17,346 bases of DNA from Faecalitalea sp. UBA4312 (GCA_002394635.1 DGUK01000090.1:1-17346), one strand, 5' to 3'. Counted from the first letter of the stretch, positions 1 to 9,118 are shown. Notes: generated by a model not told the origin, from the letters alone. Numbers and translations: made by a program.

Positions 1-1247
1 TTGCCGTGGACAACTTCATCATGGGACAGAGGCAGCAGAAATCTTTCGTTGTAGAAATAAGCCATGGAGAATGTCAGCTTATGATAGTTTTCACTGCGGT
101 ATTTCGGTTCGATTTTAAAGACGCTGAGGGTGTCATTCATCCAGCCCATATCCCATTTATAGTCAAATCCCAGACCACCATCGAGCGTAGATTTTGTGAC
201 ATTTGGGAAATCAGAAGAATCTTCCGCAATCAACATGATCCGTCCCTGGTGTTCTTCGTTTAGCATGTAATTCATTCGTTTGATGAAGTTGCAGGCTCCT
301 TCGTTAACACCACGTTGTTTATTTCCATGCCAGAAGATCGCGTTGCTGATGGCATCCATACGCAATCCGTCAAAATGATATACATCCAGCCAGAAATTGG
401 CAGCAGACATCAGGAAAGAACGTACTTCTTCCTTCCATAAGTCAAAGTTCAGTGTGCCCCATTCTGAATTGGCATCTTCTTCCTTTGTATATTCGTATAA
501 AGGCGTGCCATCAAATTTTGCCAACGCAAAATTATCTCGTACAAAATGAACCGGTACAAAATCCATAATGATACCGATTCCCGCCTCATGCAGCTGATTG
601 ACAAATTTCATTAGATCATGATTGCTTCCACAGCGGGATGTCGAAGAAAAATAAGCTGTACATTGATAGCCCCAGGATCCATCAAACGGATATTCACAAA
701 GCGGCATTACTTCGACATGGGTAAAATGATGCTTCTTACAATGTGCAATCAGATCTTTAGCTACATCCAGATAATTCATAAAGGAATCTGGTTCCACTTC
801 ATCTTTGATCCATGATCCAACGTGCATTTCATAGATGTTGACTGGAGAATTAAACCCTTTAGATCTTGTTTTCATCCACTGATCATCGGTCCAGCCGTCA
901 AAAGATAAGTCACTGATGACACTGGCAGTGTTCGGACGCATTTCACTGTAGAATGCATATGGATCGGTCTTATCTACGACCTGTCCGCCGGCTTGCGTAA
1001 TTCTGTATTTGTAGGAATCCCCCACTTTCGCTTCTTTTGATTTGATTTCCCAGATTCCGTGCTTATCTTTTCGCATGACATCTTTTTCGTCATCCCAGTT
1101 ATTAAAGCTTCCGATCAGGGATACTTTTTCTGCGTTTGGCGCATAAACTGCAAAATGAACACAATCCTTTTCCAAATGTGCTCCAAAAAATTGATATGAC
1201 TTTATTTCGTTACCTTCAAAATAGGCTTTCACTTTTTTAGAAATCAT
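1..1247 (-). CDS. glgB: 1,4-alpha-glucan branching enzyme, 3' end outside window
   Basis: GlgB (GH13 family) cuts alpha-1,4-glucan chains and rejoins the fragment through an alpha-1,6 bond, making branches in glycogen in the cytoplasm. The visible 415 codons start at ATG 1245-1247 and remain open to the window edge. An N-terminal beta-sandwich (CBM48-like) is followed by the GH13 barrel. Visible motifs are DGLRMDA at 293-299 with the predicted nucleophile Asp298, AEDSS with the predicted acid/base Glu342, and SHDEVVHG around Asp410. These match the three catalytic positions of the family. A GGAGGG ribosome binding site (1257-1262) lies 9 nt before the ATG, and a sigma-A-like promoter lies just upstream. 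The gene follows dusB on the same strand but probably has its own transcript. Other glycogen genes may follow to the left, outside the window. The enzyme class is clear; only the C-terminus is unseen. Confidence 0.95.
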   Translation of the reverse strand, partial: MISKKVKAYFEGNEIKSYQFFGAHLEKDCVHFAVYAPNAEKVSLIGSFNNWDDEKDVMRKDKHGIWEIKSKEAKVGDSYKYRITQAGGQVVDKTDPYAFYSEMRPNTASVISDLSFDGWTDDQWMKTRSKGFNSPVNIYEMHVGSWIKDEVEPDSFMNYLDVAKDLIAHCKKHHFTHVEVMPLCEYPFDGSWGYQCTAYFSSTSRCGSNHDLMKFVNQLHEAGIGIIMDFVPVHFVRDNFALAKFDGTPLYEYTKEEDANSEWGTLNFDLWKEEVRSFLMSAANFWLDVYHFDGLRMDAISNAIFWHGNKQRGVNEGACNFIKRMNYMLNEEHQGRIMLIAEDSSDFPNVTKSTLDGGLGFDYKWDMGWMNDTLSVFKIEPKYRSENYHKLTFSMAYFYNERFLLPLSHDEVVHG

Positions 1248-1274
1248 ATAAAAAAGCCCTCCATTGTTATTACA

Positions 1275-1303
1275 ATTATAATATAAGAAGGCTATTTTTG
1301 AAA
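1275..1303 (-). promoter_or_regulatory. Sigma-A-like promoter for glgB
   Basis: On the minus strand a -35-like TTTCAA (1298-1303) is separated by 17 nt from a perfect -10 TATAAT (1275-1280). The glgB start codon lies 27 nt further downstream, with a GGAGGG ribosome binding site between. The 76-nt gap after dusB contains no convincing terminator, so some read-through from the upstream operon remains possible. Confidence 0.6.
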
Positions 1304-1323
1304 CATTCAACACGTACTGTTTT

Positions 1324-2304
1324 TTAATCAGTTTTTAATAATTGCTTAAATTGATCCAGGATTCCTTTCAGCTGCTGCAGATCATCCATGGTACTGCACG
1401 CATTTTTAAACACATGGGATCCCGGCAGTCCTTTAAAATACCAGGAGGCCAGCCCTCGCATTTCTCGGACAGCTGTTTTCTCCCCTTTATATTCTGCCAA
1501 TAAATTCGCATGTTTCCAGCACATATCCATGCGATCTTCGATTGTAAATTCATGAGAATTCCCCGTTAAGGAATCAACACATTCCTGGATCAGAAAAGGA
1601 TTCCCGATAATCCCTCTTCCGATCATAACGGCATCGCATCCGGTTGTCTTTAGCATTTTGTGAAAATCCTCTACACTGCGCACATCCCCGTTGCCGATGA
1701 CCGGAATAGAGACAGCTTCCTTGACCCGTCGTATATGGCTCCAGTCTGCCTTGCCCTCATACATCTGGGAACGTGTCCGACCATGTACTGTTATGGCAGA
1801 TACTCCGGCTTTTTCCATCGCCTTAGCCATTTCAACACAGTTGATATGCCCCTGATCATACCCTGTTCGCATTTTTACCGTGACAGGCTTATGAACGTTT
1901 TTTACAATTTCCGACATCAATTGATAGGCATGATCCACATCCTTCATCAGATAGCTTCCGGCTTTCGCTTTTATAACCTTATTGACCGGACACCCCATAT
2001 TAAAATCGATGATATCGCAATCTGTTTGTGTATCTAACACCTTTGCGGCATATACACACGTCTCAATATCATGTCCGAACAGCTGAAAACTGACCGGATG
2101 TTCTCCAGGATCGAGGATACACATCTTTTTGGTCTTTTCAGAATTGTAGTAGATCGCTTTGTCGCTAAGCATTTCATTACATACCAGTCCTGCATGAAAC
2201 TCTTTGGAAATCCGCCGAAAGGCTACGTTGCTGACACCAGCCAATGGAGCTACAATGACTTGATTATCAATGGATACCGGACCGATTTTAAGACCGTTTG
2301 CCAT
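1324..2304 (-). CDS. dusB: tRNA-dihydrouridine synthase, DusB type
   Basis: This FMN- and NADPH-dependent enzyme reduces uridines to dihydrouridine in the tRNA D-loop. The protein has 326 residues, normal for the family. An N-terminal TIM-barrel start ([11 protein letters not shown] at 20-30) leads to NMGCPVNKV, where Cys105 is the expected catalytic acid. Later come KMRTGYD, VHGRTR, GNGD and IGRG, the FMN- and phosphate-contact motifs of Dus proteins. The start codon overlaps the end of hslO by 17 nt and has a GGAGAG-like ribosome binding site inside hslO, so translation is probably coupled. It is the last gene of the tilS operon. In many Firmicutes lysS follows dusB; here glgB does. The DusB subtype is inferred from motifs and operon position. 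Confidence 0.95.
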   Translation of the reverse strand: MANGLKIGPVSIDNQVIVAPLAGVSNVAFRRISKEFHAGLVCNEMLSDKAIYYNSEKTKKMCILDPGEHPVSFQLFGHDIETCVYAAKVLDTQTDCDIIDFNMGCPVNKVIKAKAGSYLMKDVDHAYQLMSEIVKNVHKPVTVKMRTGYDQGHINCVEMAKAMEKAGVSAITVHGRTRSQMYEGKADWSHIRRVKEAVSIPVIGNGDVRSVEDFHKMLKTTGCDAVMIGRGIIGNPFLIQECVDSLTGNSHEFTIEDRMDMCWKHANLLAEYKGEKTAVREMRGLASWYFKGLPGSHVFKNACSTMDDLQQLKGILDQFKQLLKTD

Positions 2305-3178
2305 TCTTTCTCTCCAGGATCTCTTTCAGCTCCTGTTCTGTAAACGAATACCGTTCGTTACAAAAATTACAAGTGACATGGGCACCATGATCCTTTTCGA
2401 TCATTTCCTGCAATTCCTTATCTGTGACTGCTTCCAATGCCTGGGCCATGCGCTCTTTGGTACAAGGGCAGAAATAGCGCACTGGTTGTGTACTTAAGAT
2501 CTTAGCATCCTCAAACATATCTTTGACAAGCTGCTCCAACGTACTGTCATCGTATTCCTTCATCAATAGGGACATTGGTTTCAGCCCTTCCAACACATGC
2601 TCGCAGATTGAGATATCCTGTTCGGTTGCATCCGGCAATACTTGCAGGATCAAGGCCCCGGCACTACCGATCTGTCCGTCCGGTTCGACTCGCACACCAA
2701 CATCTACTGCTGTGGGAATCTGCTCGGATAGCGTAAAGTAATACGCAAAATCCTCTCCAATTTCACCTGTCTGTAACTCTACCGTTCCGGTAAAGTTGTC
2801 CTGCATATGTAAGTTCTTGATGACCGTCAACGTTCCGTTTGTACCCACGACCGCACCGACATTTAAATGCCCATTGTCAACCACTGTATCGACATGTGGA
2901 TCGGATACAAAACCGCAGACGTTGCCATCTGCATAGGCATCAACGATAACAGAACCGATCGGTCCATGTCCGTTGATAGCTACTGTCAACATTTCCTGCT
3001 CGCTTTTCAACATGCTCCCCATAATGGAAGCCACCGATAGTGTACGCCCCAAGGCGGCACTGGCACACGGCATGCAGTCAAAACGGTCTCTGGCCTCCGA
3101 AACAAGGTCGGTTGTTCTTACAATATATAATCGAACCCTTCCCTGGCATACCAGAGCTTTTGTTAATTGATCTTTCAT
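2288..3178 (-). CDS. hslO: Hsp33 redox-regulated holdase chaperone
   Basis: Hsp33 is a cytoplasmic chaperone that is inactive while its C-terminal cysteines bind zinc. It becomes a holdase when oxidants such as hypochlorite form disulfides there. The 296-residue protein shows the family layout: an N-terminal beta-rich domain, a linker, and a redox switch made of CPC (Cys237, Cys239) and CNFC (Cys270, Cys273). This is the expected CXC followed about 30 residues later by CXXC, so the switch looks intact. The start ATG is preceded by a strong AGGAGG about 7 nt upstream. It lies 37 nt after ftsH, with a small terminator-like hairpin between, and overlaps dusB downstream. ftsH-hslO proximity is common in Firmicutes. 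The coaX gene often found between them is absent here. Confidence 0.96.
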   Translation of the reverse strand: MKDQLTKALVCQGRVRLYIVRTTDLVSEARDRFDCMPCASAALGRTLSVASIMGSMLKSEQEMLTVAINGHGPIGSVIVDAYADGNVCGFVSDPHVDTVVDNGHLNVGAVVGTNGTLTVIKNLHMQDNFTGTVELQTGEIGEDFAYYFTLSEQIPTAVDVGVRVEPDGQIGSAGALILQVLPDATEQDISICEHVLEGLKPMSLLMKEYDDSTLEQLVKDMFEDAKILSTQPVRYFCPCTKERMAQALEAVTDKELQEMIEKDHGAHVTCNFCNERYSFTEQELKEILERKNGKRS

Positions 3179-3194
3179 CTGTGTTCCTCCTAAA

Positions 3195-3217
3195 AGAAAA
3201 GACCAGACAAAGGTCTT
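3195..3217 (-). terminator. Possible attenuator hairpin between ftsH and hslO
   Basis: Reading the minus strand, AAGACC (3212-3217) pairs with GGTCTT (3199-3204) around a 7-nt loop and is followed by the U-rich TTCTTTT. The ftsH stop codon (3216-3218) sits in the stem base, and the hslO AGGAGG follows directly. The stem is only 6 bp, so partial termination or mRNA end protection seems more likely than full termination. Confidence 0.4.
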
Positions 3218-5198
3218 AGTCTTTTTTCTTTGTTAATTCTTGGAATGCATCATCCAGATCTTTCTGATCAATGGCCTTAGGTTCCTTTTTCTCCGGTTGT
3301 TCCTCTGGTTCCTCTTCCTGGTGATCCGGTGTAGGAGGCAGCTCAGGCTGAGGCTCATTCGGATTTTCCAAGGTTCCATATTTCATCAGATTGGTGATTT
3401 CTTCATTAGTTAATGTTTCATGTTCATACAGATTGTTGGCAATCAGGTCCAACAGATCCCGGTTGTCCGACAGAATCTGCAAACAACGCTTCTGGCAATC
3501 ATCAACGATCTTGCGTACTTCTTTATCAATCTGTTCAGCAATACCGTCCGAATAGCTGCCGCCTTGTGCATAATCACGGCCAAGGAATACATTTCCTTGT
3601 GGATCAGCGTACTGGATCGGTCCCAGACTGGACATACCATATACACGAACCATATTCTTGGCAATCTTGGTCAACTGTTCAATATCGTTAACTGCACCGG
3701 CACTGACTTCTCCAAAGACAAGCTGTTCAGCTGTTCGTCCGCCTAACAATCCGGTGATCCTTGCCAGCAGCTCACTCTTACAATGGAAGTATTTTTCGTC
3801 TCGTGGTGTCATCAGATTGTAACCGCCGGCATCTCCACGTGGGATGATCGTTACTTTCTGTACCATATCGGCGTCTTCCAGTTTGAGCCCGATAACCGCA
3901 TGTCCGGCTTCATGATACGATACCAGCCTCTTATCGCGGTCTGTATATTTCTTGCTCTTTTTGGCAGGCCCCATCATAACACGGTCAATAGCTTCATCCA
4001 GGTCTTCCATGGTAATATGAGGTTCTTTATTACGAACTGCCAGGATTGCCCCTTCGTTCAATACATTCGCCAGGTCTGCACCCGAGAAGCCCGGCGTACG
4101 TTTGGCCAGATTCTCCAACGATACGTCCGGCGCCATCTTTTTATTGCGGGCATGTACCTGCAATATTTCTTTTCGTCCTTTTACATCCGGTAAAGTAACG
4201 GTAATACGTCGGTCAAAGCGTCCGCTTCGCAACAACGCCGGATCCAGTACATCCGGACGGTTTGTTGCGGCAATCACAACGATTCCACCATTGTCGTTCA
4301 TTCCATCCATTTCTACCAGCATCTGGTTCAATGTCTGTTCACGCTCATCGTTTCCGCCGCCCATACCGGCTCCACGCTGACGTCCGACCGCATCGATCTC
4401 ATCAATAAATATAATACATGGCGCTGCCTTTTGTGCATTTTTAAACATATCTCGTACACGGCTGGCACCGGTACCGACAAACATCTCAACAAAATCCGAA
4501 CCGGAAATCGAAAAAAACGGTACATTGGCTTCCCCGGCTACTGCCTTGGCCAATAAAGTTTTACCAGTTCCCGGAGGCCCTACCATCAAGACACCCTTTG
4601 GAATATGAGCTCCCATATCCGTGAACTTCTTCGGATTGCGCAGGTAGTCAATAATTTCCTTAACTTCTTCTTTTTCCTCGTCACAGCCGGCAACATCCTT
4701 GAATCGCGTTTTTACATTCTGTTCCATATGCGCCCGCGATTTCGCGAATTCAAACGCTTTATTGGATGAACCACCGCCACCCATGCGCGTAAACATATAA
4801 TAGAAGAAGATAGCCACGATCACAAATGGCACCACCTGGGCCAACAGATTGATCCAGATATCACCACTGGACGGATCAGTTACATTGATCTTTCCTCCAT
4901 CTTTAGTAAGCGTTTCTTCCAGCCATTCGATATTCTTATCCGTGTTGGGAATAATGACACTGAAACTGGTTCTTTCGTTATTGCTGCTCTTTGTATCCGT
5001 ATAGGTACCATTCACCCGGATGATCGTTTCTCCGATCGTCACGGAAGAGTCCTGGAACTCTACATGTTCGGCTGCCTGTTCAAATGTCGTATAATTCATT
5101 TGTACAGAATTGCCCTGAGTACTGTACGCAATCAAAGAGATGATGATGCTGATGACGAAAATCGTTGGCAGATATGTCAGCCAATTTCTTTTCTTCAT
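3216..5198 (-). CDS. ftsH: ATP-dependent zinc metalloprotease FtsH
   Basis: FtsH is a membrane-anchored hexameric AAA+ protease that degrades damaged or unassembled membrane proteins and some regulators. The 660-residue protein has a transmembrane helix at about 8-25, an extracytoplasmic domain, and a second helix at about 117-136. The AAA module follows, with Walker A GPPGTGKT (207-214), Walker B IIFIDE (262-267) and second region of homology [20 protein letters not shown] (311-330). The M41 zinc site is HEAGH (429-433), with Asp505 as the likely third ligand. The C-terminal 50 residues are Pro/Glu/Lys-rich and probably disordered. The ribosome binding site GGAGG lies 7 nt before the chosen ATG; an ATG 5 nt earlier meets TGA after two codons. 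The gene follows hpt by 17 nt within the tilS operon, a classic Firmicute arrangement. Confidence 0.98.
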   Translation of the reverse strand: MKKRNWLTYLPTIFVISIIISLIAYSTQGNSVQMNYTTFEQAAEHVEFQDSSVTIGETIIRVNGTYTDTKSSNNERTSFSVIIPNTDKNIEWLEETLTKDGGKINVTDPSSGDIWINLLAQVVPFVIVAIFFYYMFTRMGGGGSSNKAFEFAKSRAHMEQNVKTRFKDVAGCDEEKEEVKEIIDYLRNPKKFTDMGAHIPKGVLMVGPPGTGKTLLAKAVAGEANVPFFSISGSDFVEMFVGTGASRVRDMFKNAQKAAPCIIFIDEIDAVGRQRGAGMGGGNDEREQTLNQMLVEMDGMNDNGGIVVIAATNRPDVLDPALLRSGRFDRRITVTLPDVKGRKEILQVHARNKKMAPDVSLENLAKRTPGFSGADLANVLNEGAILAVRNKEPHITMEDLDEAIDRVMMGPAKKSKKYTDRDKRLVSYHEAGHAVIGLKLEDADMVQKVTIIPRGDAGGYNLMTPRDEKYFHCKSELLARITGLLGGRTAEQLVFGEVSAGAVNDIEQLTKIAKNMVRVYGMSSLGPIQYADPQGNVFLGRDYAQGGSYSDGIAEQIDKEVRKIVDDCQKRCLQILSDNRDLLDLIANNLYEHETLTNEEITNLMKYGTLENPNEPQPELPPTPDHQEEEPEEQPEKKEPKAIDQKDLDDAFQELTKKKD

Positions 5199-5215
5199 TT
5201 CATTTCCTCCCTTAC

Positions 5216-5755
5216 TTATTTATAAATTTCTGGTTTTAATACTCCTACAAACGGCATATTTCTATATTTCTGGTTGTAATCCAGTCCATAGCCTACCACA
5301 AATTCATTTGGTACTTCAAATCCGATGTAATCGGCATCAATACGGAATTCTCTGCGTTTAGGCTTGTTCAGCAGAGTGACGATCTTCACTTTGGCTCCTT
5401 TGTTTTCCAACATTTTCTTTACTTCAACCAGCGTACGACCTGTATCCACGATGTCCTCTACCAACAGGATCGAACGATCTTTGGCCGGACATTCCATATC
5501 CCAGTCGATACGAACGGCTCCGCTGGATTTTGTCCCCTTATAGGAACTGACCTTCATAAAGTCAATCTCGCATTCAAAGTTAAAGTATTTAATCAGCTCT
5601 GCCATAAAAGGAACGCTTCCTTTCAAAAGCCCTACCACAATCGGAACTTCTCCCTCTTTGTTGTAGTCCTCCTCTATCTGGGCAGCTAACTCTGCACATC
5701 TTTTTTCAATTTGCTCTTCTGTTACTAAAACCTTTAAAATGTCATCTCTTACCAT
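5216..5755 (-). CDS. hpt: Hypoxanthine phosphoribosyltransferase
   Basis: This enzyme salvages hypoxanthine (often also guanine) with PRPP to form IMP or GMP in the cytoplasm. The 179-residue length is typical. The PRPP-binding loop LLVEDIVDTGRTL lies at 97-109, with the two acidic residues Glu100 and Asp101. VGLLKGSVPFMAEL (41-54) is the family's N-terminal loop. The gene sits between tilS and ftsH, its standard Firmicute position, so it is probably cotranscribed with both. An AAGGAG-like site lies just before the ATG. Substrate preference between hypoxanthine and guanine cannot be read from the sequence. Confidence 0.96.
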   Translation of the reverse strand: MVRDDILKVLVTEEQIEKRCAELAAQIEEDYNKEGEVPIVVGLLKGSVPFMAELIKYFNFECEIDFMKVSSYKGTKSSGAVRIDWDMECPAKDRSILLVEDIVDTGRTLVEVKKMLENKGAKVKIVTLLNKPKRREFRIDADYIGFEVPNEFVVGYGLDYNQKYRNMPFVGVLKPEIYK

Positions 5756-5779
5756 GTTTTTTCTCCTTAAGTATGAATA

Positions 5780-6955
5780 TTATTTTAACATAAACAAAGT
5801 AGGTTGGATACTAAAATGATTCACATCACATCCAATTCCCGGGACAAATATGATCTCTTTATCTTTGTTTTCCATCACAAGCCATTGTTTTCGAAGATAT
5901 CTAGGTATTTTTCGGTCTATAAAAAAGCGGGACAGCTTTTTTCGACCATACCGCAGTAAGATGGAATCTCCACTCTGAACAGGCCGTATGGTAATTGGAA
6001 AATCCGACGCCTTCAGTGTCACCCCTTCAATGGTTTTTCCCCGACGCGATAACTTGAAAGATCCATAATCCTTATACTCGATCGTATTCAGTATGACCGG
6101 TTTGTCGATTATCGTTCTTTGACAGATCAGATGATTCTGCCATCGCTCCAGCTCAAATTCCCCCAAGGAGATCAAACAGTCTGTATGCAGCTGCTCTACA
6201 AGTGAACAAAGATGCTTTTTCGCATAATGTTTCTGCGTATGTTCATATAGATACACATCCAGGATCAACCAGGCTTCCTTTTGCCGGATCAGCTCATCCA
6301 CTGTATAATTCGTCTTCAAAAAAGCCCGGGCTTCTTCTCTTTTTCTTTGCATCTGTTTATTTTCGTCTTCAATATCTTCACAGATCGCCAGTTTCTGTTT
6401 TTTTGTCAATGCTTCGGTCTGATGATGACGAATCGTATTTCGCGTATAATCATCCGTCAGATTGGATTCATCAATTCCATAAGGCACATGATTATTTTGA
6501 CAGTATTGCTCCAGTTCTTTCTTCTCATATCCTAATAACGGCCGATGTACCTTCAGATTTCGGTATACAGAATTTTTTGCCAAGCCAAACGTATCGCAAA
6601 CCATCTGTCTTTGTTTCTGAAAATAATACGTTTCGATATGATCATCCAGCTGATGAGCAATAAACAGATCCTCTGTATCGAATTCCTTGGCACATTGCAC
6701 AAAAAAATCATACCGAACATCTCTGGCCCATGCCTGAAAATTGCCTTCATGATTCCATTGTGGATACAAGACCCACATCTTCAATCCATGTTTTTCAGCA
6801 TATTGTTTAACGATTTCTTCATCTCTTTGCGCACTCTCTCTTTTTTGATAGTTCACATGGGCAATTCCGATCTCATATTTCCCTGTCTTCTCCAACATAT
6901 CGAGCAGCGCCATACTGTCCGGTCCCCCGGAACAGCCGATTATAATCTTTTTCAT
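5780..6955 (-). CDS. tilS: tRNA(Ile)-lysidine synthase
   Basis: TilS uses ATP and lysine to convert C34 of the CAU anticodon of a minor tRNA-Ile into lysidine, so that it reads AUA and is charged with Ile. It is normally essential. The PP-loop SGGPDS lies at 9-14, with the ATP-binding context ARDVRYDFF around 77-85 and a DDHIET motif near 104-109. The C-terminal substrate-binding domain is recognisable from FPITIRPVQSGDSILL onwards. At 391 residues it is somewhat short for a Firmicute TilS. The gene follows the MazF-like gene by 8 nt and precedes hpt. No good Shine-Dalgarno site is visible, but a perfect TATAAT lies 7 nt upstream of the ATG. Function is clear from motifs and context. Confidence 0.95.
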   Translation of the reverse strand: MKKIIIGCSGGPDSMALLDMLEKTGKYEIGIAHVNYQKRESAQRDEEIVKQYAEKHGLKMWVLYPQWNHEGNFQAWARDVRYDFFVQCAKEFDTEDLFIAHQLDDHIETYYFQKQRQMVCDTFGLAKNSVYRNLKVHRPLLGYEKKELEQYCQNNHVPYGIDESNLTDDYTRNTIRHHQTEALTKKQKLAICEDIEDENKQMQRKREEARAFLKTNYTVDELIRQKEAWLILDVYLYEHTQKHYAKKHLCSLVEQLHTDCLISLGEFELERWQNHLICQRTIIDKPVILNTIEYKDYGSFKLSRRGKTIEGVTLKASDFPITIRPVQSGDSILLRYGRKKLSRFFIDRKIPRYLRKQWLVMENKDKEIIFVPGIGCDVNHFSIQPTLFMLK

Positions 6956-6962
6956 ACGTTTT

Positions 6963-6968
6963 ATTATA
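6963..6968 (-). promoter_or_regulatory. Perfect -10 box 7 nt before tilS
   Basis: TATAAT on the minus strand overlaps the stop codon of the upstream gene and lies 7 nt before the tilS ATG. The best -35 at 17 nt spacing is CAAACA, which is weak. If used, transcription would begin at about the ATG, giving a leaderless tilS mRNA. This would fit the lack of a ribosome binding site, but chance in AT-rich DNA is possible. Confidence 0.3.
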
Positions 6969-7569
6969 TCATTTCTATCGTTCTTTGTTTGATATCTTTA
7001 AATAATTGGCTGTGTACATTCACATGCGCCTTAACATCGATGATACGCGCTGTATTGATCCATTTGGCATCGTTGATATATAATACCGATGTCTTATTCA
7101 TTCCCGGCAGACAGCCTAGACGCATAATATGCGATTTCCCCTCGATGTGGTCTTTGGACCAAGCTTTCAAATACGCCTGATAATTGCCGCTGATAGGGAC
7201 GATAAAAGCTTTTTTGTTCTGCATGGACAAGATCAGCCCAAAGTGCTGATAACCCGTTTCCCATAAATAGCTCATCCCAAAATCTATGTAACAAATATCC
7301 CCTATTCGTATATGTACTCCCATTTCTGAGCAAGAAATCATCTGTTTTCGCTGACAATAGTTCATCTTTGATACCATATAGTCATAGATTTCATTTTCAT
7401 TTAGTTCTCTTAACATCTGCTGTTCCCATTGTCCGGTTTCCCGAATCAGCTGGCATAATTTATGTTGTTGCAGGACTTCCTGCTTATTCTGCATCCATTC
7501 ATTCGGCTTCATAGCTTTATTGAACCAAATGTATGTGAATAAAGAATGAATTTCATCCAATTCGAACAC
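6964..7569 (-). CDS. MazF/PemK-fold protein of unknown role heading the tilS operon
   Basis: Residues about 86-185 resemble the SH3-like MazF/PemK barrel. GDICYIDFG (90-98) matches the first strand motif, GLILSMQNKKAFIVPISGN (111-129) the second, and KTSVLYINDAKWINTARII (159-177) the C-terminal strand-helix segment. Residues 1-85 form a mostly helical, charged extension absent from small MazF toxins. No antitoxin-like gene is adjacent. The Arg that family RNases carry just before the second strand appears replaced within YQHF (108-111), and the active-site Thr appears as Ser in PISG, so RNase activity is doubtful. The longest frame starts at GTG 7567-7569 without a clear ribosome binding site. 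ATG at codon 20 is an alternative. It is first in the operon with tilS. The fold assignment is an inference from motif spacing; the function is unknown. Confidence 0.7.
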   Translation of the reverse strand: MFELDEIHSLFTYIWFNKAMKPNEWMQNKQEVLQQHKLCQLIRETGQWEQQMLRELNENEIYDYMVSKMNYCQRKQMISCSEMGVHIRIGDICYIDFGMSYLWETGYQHFGLILSMQNKKAFIVPISGNYQAYLKAWSKDHIEGKSHIMRLGCLPGMNKTSVLYINDAKWINTARIIDVKAHVNVHSQLFKDIKQRTIEMI

Positions 7570-7634
7570 ATTTTATTAAGCAACCATTTAATATAGAAAA
7601 AATTTTGATAAAATGATTAAAAGGAGTTGATAGT
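7570..7634. promoter_or_regulatory. Divergent promoter region between MazF-like gene and citrate synthase
   Basis: This 65-nt AT-rich gap separates divergent genes. On the plus strand an extended -10, TGATAAAAT (7606-7614), lies 20 nt before the citrate synthase ATG, with the ribosome binding site AAGGAG at 7621-7626. Its -35 is poor (TTTAAT at 16 nt spacing). On the minus strand TATATT (about 7591-7596) could serve the MazF-like operon, again without a good -35. An A/T tract lies between the two. Confidence 0.45.
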
Positions 7635-8957
7635 ATGATCCAAGATTCCATTTATAAGCTATATGAAAAAATTTGCCAGGAAAACGACTATATCGTCCCA
7701 AGTCTATACGAAGATCTCGGTGTCAAACGCGGTCTGCGCGACCAGGATGGAAACGGTGTTCTGACCGGGTTAACAAATATTTCTCTGATTACTTCTTCTG
7801 AAATTATCGATGGAAAAAAAGTTCCTTGTGACGGACAGCTATGGTACCGAGGATATCGCATCGAACATCTCATTCATTCGATCCAATCCTGTGGTTTTGG
7901 TTTTGAAAAGATTGCATATCTTCTGTTGATGGGGAAAATGCCAAATAAAGAAGAAGAAAAGCAATTTAAGGAGCTGTTGGCACAAGACCGTAAGCTGCCC
8001 AAAAACTTTACTCGTGAAATCATCATGAAAGCGCCGACCAAGGATATCATGAATACCATGACCCGCGCTATCCTGACTCTGGCCTCCTATGATGACAAAG
8101 CGAACGACACATCCATTGACAATGTCATCCGGCAAAGCATTCAACTGATTTCCCAGTTACCTTTGTTGGCAGTTTATTCCTACCATGCATACAATCATTA
8201 CAACAATCTGCAAAGTATGTATATTCATATGCCGGACACTTCTTTGTCCACGGCCGAGGTCATCCTACAGCTTCTTCGTCCAAACCAACAATATACACGA
8301 CTGGAAGCTACCGTATTAGACATCGCTCTGATCCTGCACATGGAACACGGTGGAGGCAACAACTCCACCTTTACAACATGCGTGGTCACCTCCAGCGGCT
8401 CGGATACATATTCAACGATTGCAGCCGCCATGAGTTCCTTAAAGGGCCCAAAACATGGCGGGGCAAACATCAAAGTCATGGAGATGATGGAAGATATCCG
8501 CCAACATGTGCACGATACATCCGACCGGCAGGAGGTGTCAGATTATCTGAAGAAAATTCTGGATGGAGAAGCTTTTGATCATAAAGGCCTGATTTACGGA
8601 ATGGGCCATGCCGTCTATTCTCTTTCTGATCCCAGAGAGCGCATCTTCCGTTTCTTTGTGAATGAATTAGCGCTCGAAAAAGGAAGAGAGAAAGATCTGA
8701 AGCTTTATTATTATGTAGAAAAGGAAGCGATCCGGCTGATTACTTCCAACCGGAAAATTTACAAAGGTGTTTCCCCGAATATCGATTTCTTCAGCGGGTT
8801 TGTCTATGAAATGCTCGGTATACCGAAAGAGCTGTATACAGCTATTTTTGCCACAGCCCGTATTGTCGGATGGAGTGCGCACCGCATCGAAGAGCTGATT
8901 GGTGCCGGCAAGATCATTCGCCCGGCTTATTTAAGCATTATGGAACAACGCCAGTAA
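7635..8957 (+). CDS. Citrate synthase
   Basis: This cytoplasmic enzyme condenses oxaloacetate and acetyl-CoA to citrate, the entry step to the TCA cycle. The 440-residue protein carries the three family catalytic residues: His274 in GPKHGGAN, His325 in GMGHAVY, and Asp384 in PNIDFFSGF. HMEHGGGNNST (235-245) is the conserved preceding block. The N-terminal 80 residues, ending in YRGYRIEHL, resemble the longer N-terminus of clostridial-type enzymes. The start is firm: AAGGAG lies 8 nt upstream. No other TCA gene is adjacent, so it is a one-gene transcript ended by the hairpin at 9024-9069. In a fermenter its likely role is supplying 2-oxoglutarate and glutamate. A 2-methylcitrate synthase activity cannot be excluded from sequence. 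Confidence 0.95.
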   Translation: MIQDSIYKLYEKICQENDYIVPSLYEDLGVKRGLRDQDGNGVLTGLTNISLITSSEIIDGKKVPCDGQLWYRGYRIEHLIHSIQSCGFGFEKIAYLLLMGKMPNKEEEKQFKELLAQDRKLPKNFTREIIMKAPTKDIMNTMTRAILTLASYDDKANDTSIDNVIRQSIQLISQLPLLAVYSYHAYNHYNNLQSMYIHMPDTSLSTAEVILQLLRPNQQYTRLEATVLDIALILHMEHGGGNNSTFTTCVVTSSGSDTYSTIAAAMSSLKGPKHGGANIKVMEMMEDIRQHVHDTSDRQEVSDYLKKILDGEAFDHKGLIYGMGHAVYSLSDPRERIFRFFVNELALEKGREKDLKLYYYVEKEAIRLITSNRKIYKGVSPNIDFFSGFVYEMLGIPKELYTAIFATARIVGWSAHRIEELIGAGKIIRPAYLSIMEQRQ

Positions 8958-9023
8958 TTCGATATCTATTCCCTGTACAAAAGAGCTTTTTAAGATAACA
9001 GCCCATCCAAAAGAATATACTCT

Positions 9024-9069
9024 AAAAGGACGAAAATATTTTATTGGTAAAAATACTTTCGTCCTTTTT
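9024..9069. terminator. Strong bidirectional intrinsic terminator
   Basis: AAAAGGACGAAA (9024-9035) pairs perfectly with TTTCGTCCTTTT (9057-9068), and inside it TATTTT pairs with AAAATA after one mismatch, giving a long stem with a small loop. The A-run before and T-run after make it work in both directions. It lies between the convergent citrate synthase and tagO genes and would end both transcripts. Confidence 0.9.
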
Positions 9070-9118
9070 CTTTTGACGAATTCCCGAGAATTTGAGACTC
9101 TTAGGATATTGCGATCAA

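Noticed and set aside
3783..4193. Open frame of 136 codons on the plus strand inside ftsH
   Set aside because: It lies opposite the highly conserved AAA/protease region of ftsH and shows no recognisable motif.
6545..7180. Open frame of 211 codons on the plus strand opposite tilS and the MazF-like gene
   Set aside because: It is antisense to two genes with clear protein motifs or operon context, has no ribosome binding site, and its composition is that of a shadow frame.
6964..7569. Complete type II toxin-antitoxin pair
   Set aside because: No small antitoxin-like frame adjoins the MazF-like gene: tilS follows on the same strand and citrate synthase is divergent.
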